Below, in pieces: positions 21,055 to 32,300 of a DNA stretch of 34,566 nucleotides. The stretch's first letter is position 1. The number at the start of each line of letters is the position of its first letter. The stretch is from Grammothele lineata (Eukaryota; Basidiomycota; Agaricomycetes; Polyporales; Polyporaceae). The position numbers and the translations under genes are program-made. The notes under the pieces were generated by a model. It made no database searches, was not told the origin of the DNA, and worked only from the letters and a program-made list of their open reading frames with translations. The DNA lies in NCBI GenBank assembly GCA_002150815.3, contig NDFF03000039.1:1-34566 (forward strand), written 5' to 3'.

Positions 21055-21458
21055 TTGTTAGCCCATCTTGTCTCATAGATAGTACCACACAACTCTATCT
21101 CCGTAATTGCTTTGTAACTGCTCTTCTACGAATCTCCACGTCCATCATGAGTCGCAGTATTAAACAGTGGTAGCTTCTTTGGCTCGGGTGGCAATGCCGC
21201 CTCATATACCTCGGGGGCTACCAAGACCTGCCATGATGCGTCATAGTAATCTTCAGTCGGTCATTATATCGATCTTGTTAGGCCCAATCAACCTAAGTGG
21301 AAGGACAAGCAACCTCATGGCTCGAAGCAAGAGGCCTTGTTTGTCAGTGACGTCACCGGTCCGCGTTCAAGAGACGCCCGTGAGTTCCAACTCCGACGCA
21401 TCTACCCGTCCGCGTCACACAGCCAATGAGCTGTCCTTGAACATTTGCTCGTTGGGGG
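21055..21458. other. spacer between BTB genes 2 and 3
   Basis: This holds the 3' flank of BTB gene 2 (or its read-through end, to 21173) and the promoter of BTB gene 3. A TGACGTCA palindrome occurs at 21348-21355. No separate gene is seen. Confidence 0.5.
21348..21355. promoter_or_regulatory. CRE-like bZIP site TGACGTCA
   Basis: A perfect TGACGTCA palindrome lies 104 nt upstream of the proposed ATG of BTB gene 3, a position compatible with promoter function. Binding is inferred from the motif only. Confidence 0.4.
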
Positions 21459-22636
21459 ATGAGCGCGCCATTGTACTCAACGTGCGTACCTCGTTTTCCC
21501 TCCATACGACATAGGATGTACTCACGCTTGGCACCGTATCAGCTCCGACGCTGATGTGGTGTCCAACACGGGTCCGCCGACGAAGAAGAGGAAGCACGAC
21601 TTAGCATCAAGCTCTACGACCTCAGCATCCGAAGGCGCGGAGAGGAAGAAGGACCCGGATTTTTGGTTCGATGACGGAAACATCATCCTGGTTGCTCAAG
21701 ATGTCGAATTCCAGGTCTACAAAGGCCTCCTCGTCAAGTACTTGCCGGTCTTCCGCGACATGCTCTCTTTTCCTCAGGGCCCTAGCTCTACCGTCGCATC
21801 GGAACAGGGCTCAGCTCTCCCAGTCGTGCATCTGCCGGACCATCCCCATGACATCAGATGGCTCCTCGACTGTGTTTACCATTCCAAATTCCTGCAGTGA
21901 GTGCCCGTCGAGCTGCAACAGTCTCATTTTTACTCAATACGTGCACGATCGAAGGTTCTCTCACCAGGCTCCCACTTTCAACGCACTCTCCGCCATTGCG
22001 CGCATGGGGCACAAGTACCAATTCGATGCCGCTGTGAAGGAAGTAGTTAGATACTTGGAGAAGTTCTATCCGACGCACGCGTTCTCGTTTTTCGAAACGC
22101 ATCCTTTCGGAGCGGCGAACATCGAACCTGCGGAGCATATTGGTATCGTGAACCTTGCACGGCTCCTCGACAAGCCCCACATTATTCCGGCCGCTATGGT
22201 ACAATGTTACCGTATGCCCGTAGAAGATCTCCTGAATGGGTTCAAGAGAGCCGACGGTATCCTAGAGCAGCTTTCAACGGCGGACCTCACGCAAGCTCTC
22301 ATCTCGCGCACTGAACTCCAGGCCGTCGACGCGCAAGTTTCCATCAAATTTGCTCTGATGTCTGGAACAGTGCGCGGTTGCAAAAGTCCTGACGAGTGTG
22401 CGACGAACGTGAAGGAAGCTATGGACGACGTCGAAGAAGCGAGCGGCTTCCACTCAGGCTTCTCCCCATACTATTTTTTACCCAGATCCCTGTGCACCTA
22501 TAGCGTGGATTGGATGGCCTCTTTGGACTATTCACCGTGCGACAAGTGTATCAAAACATTCGGGCAAGCGCAGAAACATATACTTTACGAATTCTGGAAG
22601 AAGCATTGGGTTCAGAGGTGGATTTCTCCAGGCTAA
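21459..22636 (+). CDS. BTB/POZ domain protein (cluster gene 3)
   Basis: Exons 21459-21481, 21543-21896 and 21955-22636 give 352 residues. The 23-nt first exon supplies the only suitable ATG (MSAPLYST...); the frame of exon 2 alone has none. A basic patch TKKRKHD before the BTB domain may be a nuclear localisation signal. BTB signature: DPDFWFDDGNIILVA, then FQVYKGLLVKYLPVFRDML. The domain continues past the phase-2 intron with SAIARMGHKYQFDAA and GIVNLARLLDKPHIIPAAMV. C-terminal cysteines: CKSPDEC and, 46 residues later, CDKC, then a helix ending VQRW. The exon 2 acceptor ends at 21954; the later CAG would shift the frame. This gene and gene 2 share similar sequence even in the first intron, so they look like a fairly recent tandem duplication. 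Confidence 0.85.
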
Positions 22637-22950
22637 GGAGCCTAAGGAAGGGAGGCTTATATACCATGCGTGAGCTGGTACTTCGTCAATCAGGGTATAC
22701 TCTATAACTGTTACTTAGAAGTACTGTCACGACAGTGACGGAAATGCGGAAGATCACGTGTTCATACCTGTTTGAAAAATTCAAGTCCGCTTTCCGAGAG
22801 AAACGACCCGTTTTAAACTCAGCATATAGTGGCCTGAAGTCCGTCATTTGATGCATTATACTTGTATAACGCGAAGTAGTTGCGAGTCTGCCGGCTGGGT
22901 TCTGACCCGTACTAGACCTCGCCAGGAACCTATACGAGACGAATGCCCCC
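22637..22950. other. spacer between BTB genes 3 and 4
   Basis: About 314 nt, AT-richer than its flanks, probably 3' flank plus promoter. No gene, repeat or clear core-promoter motif is seen. Confidence 0.5.
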
Positions 22951-24101
22951 ATGTCTGGTATTGGGTACGTAGCTTCAACGCGGGTACATTCTTGATATGT
23001 TCAAACTGTTCGATGAATAACACTAGGGACGACAACTTTCACGTCGAGCCGTCGACGGACCAAGCTTCGAAGAAGAGAAAGCGCGACCACACGTCGACAA
23101 ACTTCTCGACTCCAACTGCAGACCCTGGGATAAGGAAGAAGCATCCTGAGTTCTGGTTCGAAGATGGAAATATCATCCTGGTAGCTCAAGACGTCGAGTT
23201 CAAAGTCTACAAAGGTCCTCTCATCAAGCAATCACCGGTCTTCCGCGACATGCTCTCCCTCCCTCAAGGGCCGGACTCGGCGTCTGAGAGCGCGCTGCCT
23301 GTCGTACACCTCCCGGACCACCCTCACGATATCAAATGGCTTCTCGAATGCGTAGTATTCGGCAAATCAACTCAGTAAGCGCTCTACTGGCATGGCCCTA
23401 GACTCGACGCGATACTACGTCGTGACTCACGCAATCACAGGTTTCACAATCACCCTCCCACCTTCAGCGTCATCTCCTCCATCGCACGCATGGGACACAA
23501 GTACCAGTTTGATACCGCATTGGAAGAACTAGTGGAGTACCTCGAGAGGTACTATCCTTCCGATTTCTATCGCTGGCATGGCGGCCACTCCGACGGAGCA
23601 CCGTGGGTTAGATCCGTAGAGCATATCGGCATCATAAACCTCGCGCGACTCTTGGACAAACCACACCTCATACCGGCTGCAATGGTACAATGCTGTTCTA
23701 TGGATCCGAAGCAACTCGCGCTCGGTTTTGAGAGAGGAGATGGAGTCCGGGAGCAACTCTCTACGGAGGACCTCATACAGGCTCTCGTCGCTCGCGCCGA
23801 GCTCGTTGCTTTCGACGCGAAGAGATTGATCCAGGTCTCTAGGCTTGCAGGTAGAGTTGATGACTGCGTTGATCCGAACATGTGTGCGGAGAAAATGCGC
23901 GACATTGTAGACCACGAGGAAACGAACTTTATCCCGAATCTATCTGCGTCTATTGCAGAGTACGTCTCTAGCGGCGAAGTATCGCTTCCTCCCCCATGCG
24001 GCATCTGCGTCCAAGCCTTCAAAGACGCGGAAGAAGACATACTATGCCAATTCTGGACGAAGAATTGGATCAAGAGATGGTCTGTAACGGATCGGAGATA
24101 A
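22951..24101 (+). CDS. BTB/POZ domain protein (cluster gene 4)
   Basis: Proposed exons 22951-22964, 23027-23374 and 23441-24101 give 340 residues. The tiny first exon (MSGIG) with a GTACGT donor matches the phase-2 first intron of genes 2, 3 and 5. An alternative single-exon start, the ATG at 23013, gives the same length. The basic patch SKKRKRD precedes the BTB signature HPEFWFEDGNIILVA and FKVYKGPLIKQSPVFRDML. After the shared intron come SSIARMGHKYQFDTA and GIINLARLLDKPHLIPAAMV. C-terminal cysteines: CVDPNMC and, 37 residues later, CGIC, then a helix ending IKRW. Function is unknown beyond BTB-mediated oligomerisation. Confidence 0.85.
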
Positions 24102-24760
24102 GCAGTCTGTAAGTGTGGCTTTCTCACTACATCGTCTTCCGATCTTGTCGTTAACTCGTGGTCAGTGCAAAACTCATGGTTTCCATCCCAGCCTACTCAT
24201 CGAGCCCTTCCAGTGAGCCGTCAACGCCAGAACTCTGTAGATACTTGTATCGATTTCTATGATTCATGCAACGGTGTATTTCATCATGCATTGCATGTCA
24301 CAGTAGTATGGGATACTATACCTACGAGTGAACCGGCGCATTTCAAAATTCAAGCAGCATAATTGATAATGCATTATCGCTGAGGACATTCTTGAAAGTT
24401 CACAATGATGTGATAAATGTTAGCTTGCCAAGGGACCGCCTGAGACCTGCTGAACCTCGAAGCCTAGAGGCGGTGGATTGGTACCGGGTAGCCAGGGGTA
24501 GCCGGAGGCAGCCAGCGGCCAGCCGGCCCGAGCGCCGAGCGACTCATTTTCTGCGGCTCGGATACGATAAGTCCGACTGCTGTCTGCTCTTTGTCGAGCA
24601 CTGTGACTACGCGTTGCGTGCTGTAGTACGTGCCGACTAGTAGTGTCCGTATAAGCCGTCCCATCTTCTCATATTTCCTCTGCTTCCACTGTCAACTACT
24701 TATACCGACCGCTGGGCGACCGCTGGCACTCAAAGCTTACTAGTTGTCAATACCGGCCCT
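24102..24760. other. spacer between BTB genes 4 and 5
   Basis: About 660 nt. A GC-rich stretch near 24485-24530 contains several imperfect AGCC-GG units in a row. No coding potential is recognised. The end should contain the promoter of BTB gene 5. Confidence 0.5.
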
Positions 24761-25931
24761 ATGAATTCGGCAAATCCGCAGTACGTACGCCCAAACGCCC
24801 GCCCATGTTTCGCAGACGGCAACTCGGGAAGTGTTAAAAGAGTACTAACTGTTGTGTTTACAACGGCATAGCACTGAAACAGGGCCGCAGAAGCGTCGCC
24901 TCTCAGAATCAGGCCAGGGCCACGGCACTAACTCCTCTGCTCACCCCGCGAAGATGCTCAAGAAAGACCCTGACCTGTGGTTTGAAGACGGGAACATCAT
25001 CCTGATCGCCGGAGATACCCAGTTCTGCGTCTATAAGGGACCGCTTATCAAACATTCCCCCGTCTTCCGTGACATGCTCTCTCTTCCTCAACCTAGAGCG
25101 AACAACGGGACCGAAGCTACGACGCCTACCATACCCCTCTCGGATCGCCCCGAGGACATTCGTCGCCTTTTGGAAGGTTTTGTTTTTGGCAACACTCTGC
25201 AGTGCGTTTCTCCCACCGGAGTCCATATGACGTCCCACTAAGTGTGCTGATGTCACCTTTCATCTTTTAGATTCACTGACGAACGCCCCGACTTCAATAC
25301 CTTGTCCTCCATTGCACGCATGGGCCACAAATACCAGATAGAAGCTGCCGTCTCCGCAGCGTCCCGCTTCCTAATCAAGCGCTACCCTACCGGCTTCGAC
25401 GCTGCAAGGCAGCTCCAGGACGCCTTCAAGGGCGTGGAGAACGTCGGTGTCATCAACCTTGCTCGGCTGCTGGATCTTCCGACAGTGCTGCCCGCAGCCT
25501 TCATGGCATGCTGTACCGTTGATCCTCACATCCTTCAAAACGGCTTCAAGATCAATGACGACCAGGACGAACGGCTCTCCGCTGACGATCTCACGCGCGT
25601 GCTTATCGCCCGAACGGATCTCGTACAGTTCCAAGCCAGAGTTTACGCCCATATCGTATCCGATGGACGCTCGATCGAATGCTACGGTGAGGACTGCGAG
25701 GCCCATCTCAAGGCCTCGTTAAGTGAGCTCGGGAACGAGTTGGGGTACGAGGTATCCGCTGAGGCAGAGTCCCCATTTGACCCGGACTGGTCAAAATCCT
25801 GGCTGGGCAAAGTGCAGCAAATTTCGATATTCCTTTGTGACCCGTGCAGGGAGAAATGTAGGGATATCATCGAGTTTAGATTGTGGGAAGGTTATTGGAA
25901 GAATCGTTGGCCCAAAGTCCTTGGTCTCTAG
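24761..25931 (+). CDS. BTB/POZ domain protein (cluster gene 5)
   Basis: Exons 24761-24780, 24872-25201 and 25271-25931 give 336 residues. The 20-nt first exon encodes MNSANPH with a GTACGT donor and phase 2, as in its neighbours. The N-terminal linker has a weaker basic patch, PQKRRLS. BTB signature: DPDLWFEDGNIILIA, then FCVYKGPLIKHSPVFRDML. Past the shared CA|A phase-2 intron come SSIARMGHKYQIEAA and GVINLARLLDLPTVLPAAFM. C-terminal cysteines: CYGEDC and, 46 residues later, CDPC, then a helix with WKNRW. It is more diverged than genes 2-4, which suggests an older duplication. Confidence 0.88.
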
Positions 25932-26386
25932 GTGTGCGTATGTTCCGTCGTCACGTTACCCCCGCCGAGTAATGACTCCGATTTCATGCAGGCCCAGACT
26001 CGCCACTGAATGTCCAAGACGTTGTCGCAGGTCGAAGGCTCGGGATTGTTTGGATAAGCGTCACACTTTCTGCAGAAGACGCTCACATCTCGAACCAATG
26101 ATATTCCTGCGTGGTCATGGGCACATATCGTACAAGAACCATAGTCCTATAGTCGTACCCTGTCTTTCCTATTGGTAGCTCGCTTATACCCTCTAGGTTA
26201 GCGTCGCGTTAATCGAGAAGCAGTGTGTGGCTCCGCAACGCTCGGGCGGAGACGATCACCCGAAAGTCAACATCCGATCTCCAAGAGCCCCATTGATCAT
26301 AGAGCGGGAAGCCAAGGTGCAGATGCCAGGACTTGTCACAATGCCCGGATAGCATCAAAACACGAAGGCGGAGTACAACGCAGATG
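25932..26386. other. convergent spacer, BTB gene 5 / GH78
   Basis: This tail-to-tail region contains presumed 3' UTRs. Short frames have no family resemblance. Confidence 0.5.
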
Positions 26387-28756
26387 TCACGACACCGAGA
26401 TAGTATGCTTGCCCCCACTCAGCACCAGCGCCCCACGAATCTCGGCCGCGGACTTGCCGTCCACCCTAACCTTGCCGTTGCCCTCGACCTCCGTCGGCAG
26501 CTTAACCGTGCCCTCCGTTCCCTTCGGCACGTCGATTTCGAGACTGAATTTGCCCTTGCTCGTCTTCGACCACTTCGCGCCGAACCACCCGAGCGGCGTC
26601 GTGAAGCCGCCCTCGGCCGCGCTCAGCCCGGACGTGTGCGGGGCGACCTGCCAGGTCGCGCCTTGCGGAGAGGTGACGGTGAGCCCGAGGACGTAGTACG
26701 TCAGCGCGGAGGTCGGGCCTGAGGACCAGCCGTGCGCGTGGGAGGTGTAGGCGGGGTCGTAGTTGTACCCGCGGTAGCTTCGGTAGCTGAGATTTGTTGT
26801 CAGAGAAGGTCACTAAGACAGGAAAAAGGACTGGGAGACTCACGAGAGGGAGCCATTCGCGGTGAAGCCCTCAAGGAGCGTGGACTGGACGCTCAGGTTG
26901 GTGTATAGCATGTAGCCCCACTCGCGCCGGAGCAGGTCCATGGCGCGATCATCGTTGCCGGAGGCAAAGTGCGCCTGGAGCTGAGCACGACAATTTCACT
27001 CAGAACCGCCCCAAACTTCAGACAGCGACCAGGTGTACGTACCTCAAGTCCGCTGATGAACGGCGAGATTGTGTCCGGCAGCTCAGGCGCCACGGGCCCC
27101 AGGTCGTTCCAGTTCTTCGTCAGGCCCTCGCTCACCGAGTCAGCTTGTTCGGGGGACATCGTGAGGTTGTACAGCACAGCCATCGAGTTCGCGTCCTGCG
27201 GGCAGAGCGTCGTCGTGTCGTTGTCGCGGTACATCCCGGCACTCGGCAGCCAGAAGACGTCGTTGAACCGCTGCTTCAGGGCAGTCGCGTTCGTCGCCCA
27301 AGCGGACGAGAGCGAGGTGTCGTTCACGTGCGAGGCGAGGTCGGAGGCCGTGACCAGTACCTGCGCAGGGTCAGAAACCGATGTGGTGGAGCGCGGGGAT
27401 CCCCATACCTGGTACAAAAGCGCATTACCCTCCGCGTTGATCCCTCCCCCGCCCAAGCGCGCCCAATCCCTAAGTCCAGTGACGTTCATTAGCCCCTCCG
27501 GACCAACTTTGCCTTCCAAGAACCCGACCGCCTTCGTGTAGTTTGCCCACACGGTCTCCAGCCAATCGATATCGCCTGAGTAGAGGTAGTAGTTGTGTGT
27601 ACCGATGAGCGTCCAGGCGTGGTAGGTGTCGCTGCCGAGCTGGCTGAGAGGAGGTCCAGACTCGGGGAGTGCACCTGTCTTGGGGTCGATCGCAGCGAAC
27701 ATGGTCGAAAGGGCGTTGCGGGTGGGAAGGAGGTCGTTTGTAGAGACGAATTGTGTTGGGACAGCGATGCCCATGTCACCTGGAAGCCCGGGTCTCAGTA
27801 TTGACAGCATTGATAGTTGGTGCTCTGACTTACCGGGCCAAACAGCCCTGTCACGCTTAGCACCATCGACGATGATAGGGCCCGCTACACCGAGGGTAGC
27901 GTTGTTTTGCCAACCTAGACATCAACGTTAGAGCGACATTTGGAACGTAATACGATCTCTCGTACCTGGAGAGCTTACAAAGGGCACTTGTCGGCCTGTG
28001 TCGAGTGGTACGACGTTTGTTTGCACGGTGTATGCGCCGGCGTACCAAAGCTACGTGCTGTCAGTCTCAATATGATATAATAATGGGCGACACAGTACCT
28101 TTGTTAGAAAGTTCTTGTCATGGAAAACGGGATCCGAAGCGAAAAAGTACCCGCTGTAGTCGCGCAAGTTTTCGATGTGGGGTGCGAATGAGATCGCACA
28201 AGTAACGTTGGAGATTGTGACAGGATCGTCCGAGTTTGAGACGACTGTGAGATACCGGTATCCACCCCGTAACATGCCTGCTGGCTGAGTCCAAAACCCT
28301 GAAGGTAGAGGCGCGGGTACTTTCAAAACGCCGTCGTACGAGGAGTTCGGTGCTGGATAAGAAGAGTCGTCGGAGGTTAGGGGGCTTATGAACATCGGCG
28401 ACTCGGTGAACGCGAGGGATATCGCAGATGTGGAAGAGACATTTTCGAAGTTCATGGATATGAGCCCTCCAACCTGAGTGATGACATCGGTCAACTTTCA
28501 TCATGATGATGCCTAGTGACAGTGTACATACCTCGATACCGAAGTCGAGCGCGACCCATGAGCCATTTCCGACCAAAGTAGCGCTACCCTTCGAGGCTAA
28601 ACTCTTCGCATTTTTGACGGTCCCATGTAGTTCCTTGACGGCGACTGGAGCTACAGTCCGACTTTTTGGTGCATAGTTGAAGGTATCCCATGGTCCGCTC
28701 GGCGCCGAGGCTCCAACGAAGCTGAGTGCGCCCAGGAGAAGCAGCAAGGAAGCCAT
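26387..28756 (-). CDS. secreted GH78-type alpha-L-rhamnosidase-like glycosidase
   Basis: This is a probable secreted enzyme removing alpha-L-rhamnose from plant or other glycans, in the six-hairpin clan. Exons, in gene order: 28756-28532, 28473-28099, 28050-27966, 27914-27834, 27779-27409, 27360-27043, 26980-26844, 26786-26387. They sum to 664 codons. The N-terminus is a clear signal peptide (MASLLLLLGALSFVGASA). Beta-sandwich-like sequence precedes the (alpha/alpha)6 domain. The family hallmark reads DGAKRDRAVWPGDMG (Asp245 to Gly259), a conserved acidic loop at the active site. Further family-like blocks are TYHAWTLIGTHNYYLYSGD and HGWSSGPTSALTYYVLG. Several N-x-S/T sites fit secretion. At 663 residues it is shorter than many bacterial GH78 enzymes but fits compact fungal ones. 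Substrate is inferred from family only. Confidence 0.85.
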
Positions 28757-29379
28757 GATCCTCGAGGGCGACGACTCGACCGCTCTCCGCTTTTAAGCCG
28801 TGATCATCGCTCCTCCAGTCCACACGTATCATCGTCGGGGACGGCGTCACGAGGGAAACACGGCGGGCCGGGGGCGGGCATGACCATGTCTGCTGAACAA
28901 GGACGGGGAGGTAATAATGGATGGATCAGACCTCTTAGACTTCCGTGACCTGAACCATCTCCTCGGAAATCACGCTACACGGTCGGCGAGAAGGGCGAGT
29001 GGGTCCTATTGGCACCGTCGGGTCGCGTCGTGGTCACCTGGACGCGTAGCGGGGCGGTTGACGGCAGAGCTTTCCGGCATCGAGGTTCGCAACGGTATGG
29101 CGGACGGAAACAAGCTTCTCCGCGAGGGCGTGTTAGGACATGACGGTGTTATACGGACAGGACCGAGTCTGAGGCGATCGTCGTGGTAAGGTCGGTAGTG
29201 GTGGATGATCAAGTTGGGGCTGCGCGCGAAGTTCCCCACGTTCGTGCCAGACGCCGCGCGCGTGGGCGCGGTCGCGCTCAGCCACAATCCTGACACGTCC
29301 TCTCATTACACCCACACCTCCATCCCGCTCTTTGCAATCCACATACATGACTGTTCACGCCTAAGCATCGAGCTACACT
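28757..29379. other. divergent promoter region, GH78 / MCD4
   Basis: Head-to-head spacer of about 620 nt. Open frames at 28917-29189 (plus) and 29006-29296 (minus) are Arg-rich and overlap each other; neither resembles a protein family. No clear TATA box was found. Confidence 0.5.
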
Positions 29380-32300
29380 ATGGCAATATCAGGCTCTGTC
29401 TGGAGGCTCCTGCTCATCGGGCTCGTCTTCCACCTCGTCTACATCGGCACCGTCTTCGACTGCTACTTCACGAGTCCCGTCGTCAATGGCATGCAACAGC
29501 ACTCGCTCGGGCGCGCGGAGGCGAAGCGGCTTGTCCTCATAGTTGGTACGTACTCGCGCTCTATCCTGCGACTCATATACCTACTCGCGCGCGACAGGGG
29601 ACGGCCTGCGCGCGGACCTCCTCCTTGCAAAGAATGGCTTCCACATGGTCCCTGGCGCGCCAGAAGTGGTCGCGCCCCACCTGAGGTCCATCATAGAGAC
29701 GCGAGGCGCGTTCGGTATCTCGCATACACGGGTGCCTACCGAAAGTCGGCCAGGGCATGTCGCTCTCATTGGTACGTCCTTGTCACTACTTCACGGAGCA
29801 TGTATTGGAACGTTGTGGCGGCGTAGGTGGCATGTATGAGGATGTATCTGCAGTGACGAAGGTACGCTACGTTGTTAGGCTATCCTATTCACTGCACTAA
29901 TGCCCGTGGATTATGGCAGGGATGGAAAACAAACCCAGTCAGTCTGAGAGTCTATACCTTGTTCAGCCTGCTGATGTCATTGGCAGGTTGACTTCGACTC
30001 CGTGTTCAATCAGTCGAGCGCGACGTTCTCCTTCGGCTCACCAGATATCCTTCCTATGTTTGCGCGGGGGGCGACGCCCGGCAGGGTCGAGATGTGGTGC
30101 TACGACGAGGAAGAAGAGGATTTCACGAAAGGTACGTTCCGACACACAGACACCTTGTAAATTATCGCTCATGCTCGGCCGCAGATGCCACTGCGTTAGA
30201 CGTCTGGGTATTGGACCAACTTCGGACGCTGTTCCACAATGCGACGACGGACACCAGTCTCGACCGTCGGTTACGTGGAGAGAAAACCGTGTTTTTCTTG
30301 CATTTGTTGGGTTTGGATACCACTGGCCACTCGTACCGTCCTCACTCCAAGGTTTGTGTATCCTGTTCAATTCAAACTTCCCTCCACTGAAGTTATGCCC
30401 CCGCAGGAATACATGGCAAACATTCAAGTAGTGGACGAGATAGTCAAACAGACCGAGGAGCTCTTCCGAGAGTTCTACGCAGACGAAGAGACCGCGTTCG
30501 TCTTCAGCGCCGATCATGGCATGTCCAAGATCGGGAACCACGGCGACGGCGGTGAGGTCCGCACTCCTATACAGCCGAAGCTCCTTCTCATACTGACCGT
30601 CCCCACCCTTCCCCATCCGCAGACCCTGATAACACGCGCACGCCGCTGATAGCCTGGGGCAAGGGCGTACGGGGCCCCTTGCCTGACAGTACACCGTCGT
30701 CGCACGACGCGTATTCGGAGCCATTTGGTCTGTCCACCGTGCTGAGGCAGGACGTGGAGCAAGCCGACGTCGCCGCGCTCATGTCGGCGCTCATCGGGGT
30801 CAACTGGCCCATCAATTCGGTGGGGGTTTTGCCCGATGTGGATCCTACGAAGCCGGGTTACCTCCTTGCTCGGGAAGGCGAGAAAACGCAAGCTGAGGCT
30901 GCCTTGGTGAACGCGAAGGTTCGGCGGTTTATTATCTCCCAAGGTTTCCATGAGACTGATCACGTACACAGGTCATACTAGAACACTACCGGGTCAAACA
31001 TGGTAAGCCTTACACTGCTCCGGTTTGGCAGTATCATCACTAACAAAATTCCAGACCAGAAGAAGACGTATTCTTTGTACTACCGGCCCTACTCGTATTT
31101 TGCCCATACCGCGGACTCTGAAGTACTCCCCGGAGAATCAGCGATCACCGCGATTGAAGGCATGATCCAACAACGGCGGTACCATCAAGCTCGTTTACAA
31201 GCCAAAGAACTCATAGAGCATACTCTGGAAGGTCTGCGGTATTTGCAGACGTAAGTGCTGTCCTTGTTGTTCTTGATTTGCGTTTACTCACATCACTCAC
31301 AGCTATGACCGCACGCTAATCCGTGGCATCGTCATCGCCGCGTACCTCGGCTGGATCGCCTTCGGCGCAGTCTCGATCCTCCTCCCGTCCACCTCACCCA
31401 CCTACAGCCGTCCTACCATTCACATCACGGCTACCACGGTTCTCGTCGGTTTCTTCGCGCTCTTCGCGAAACAGCGTTCCCCCGCGACGTTCTACGTCTA
31501 TATCCTCTTCCCTGTCTACTTCTGGGACCAGGTCCTGGCACGTGCCTGGGACCTGCTCGTTCAGTATGTCCGGCACGGCCAGCCAGGCTCGCTCGCGCGG
31601 CCGCTCGTCCGAGGGGCGCTGGTCGTCGCGGCACTGCAGAGTATGGTGGTGAGTATGCTCCTTGTGCCGGTACCGGTGGGCGTTGATATCGATGCTCGTG
31701 GCTTCTACAGGCGGCCTACACCCATCGCTCGATATGGAGCGCGTGGTTTGCCACCATCGGGGTCCTCTGGCCACTTGTCTCGTGGCCGAGCGAATTGCGG
31801 AAGGAAAATGCGGTGCTACTACTCGGGTGGGCGATGTCTTGTCTCGCGTCGGCGGTGTTTCCCCTCTTGAGCGTGCACCAGGAGGAGAATCTTCTCGGAA
31901 TGTGAGTCTTCGTGCATGCTTGTCTAATCCGCCTTAATTGTTCATGTCCTCTCAGTGCATGTGGTGCTTTCGCTATCTACGCTGTTGGCGTCCTCGATCT
32001 CAGGCGGCTCAAGCTCGCAGACGCGAAAGAACAGACGCTCTTCAAGACTGCCACATTCATCCTCGTGAGCACTCAACGCGAACTCTAGGAGGATGATTTT
32101 ACTGATGATGATCACTAGCTGAACAATCTGGGGTGGTCACTCATCCTCGTCGCCATCATCGTCTGGGACCTGCGCGACAAGAAGGGTGTTGCACCCCTCT
32201 TCCGCATCATCGGCTGGGCGCTCTTCCGTGCGTCTCCTCTCTCTCTAGTCCTCTTGTCCCTATTGACGGCCGCAACTCGCATGATCATTCTCGTTCCTCA

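Noticed and set aside
24485..24530. AGCC-GG imperfect tandem units as a possible mobile-element remnant
   Set aside because: Too short and irregular; no terminal repeats, open frame or second copy elsewhere in the window.
28917..29296. Overlapping open frames on both strands between GH78 and MCD4
   Set aside because: Both are Arg-rich translations of GC-rich promoter DNA without domain, splice structure or suitable composition.
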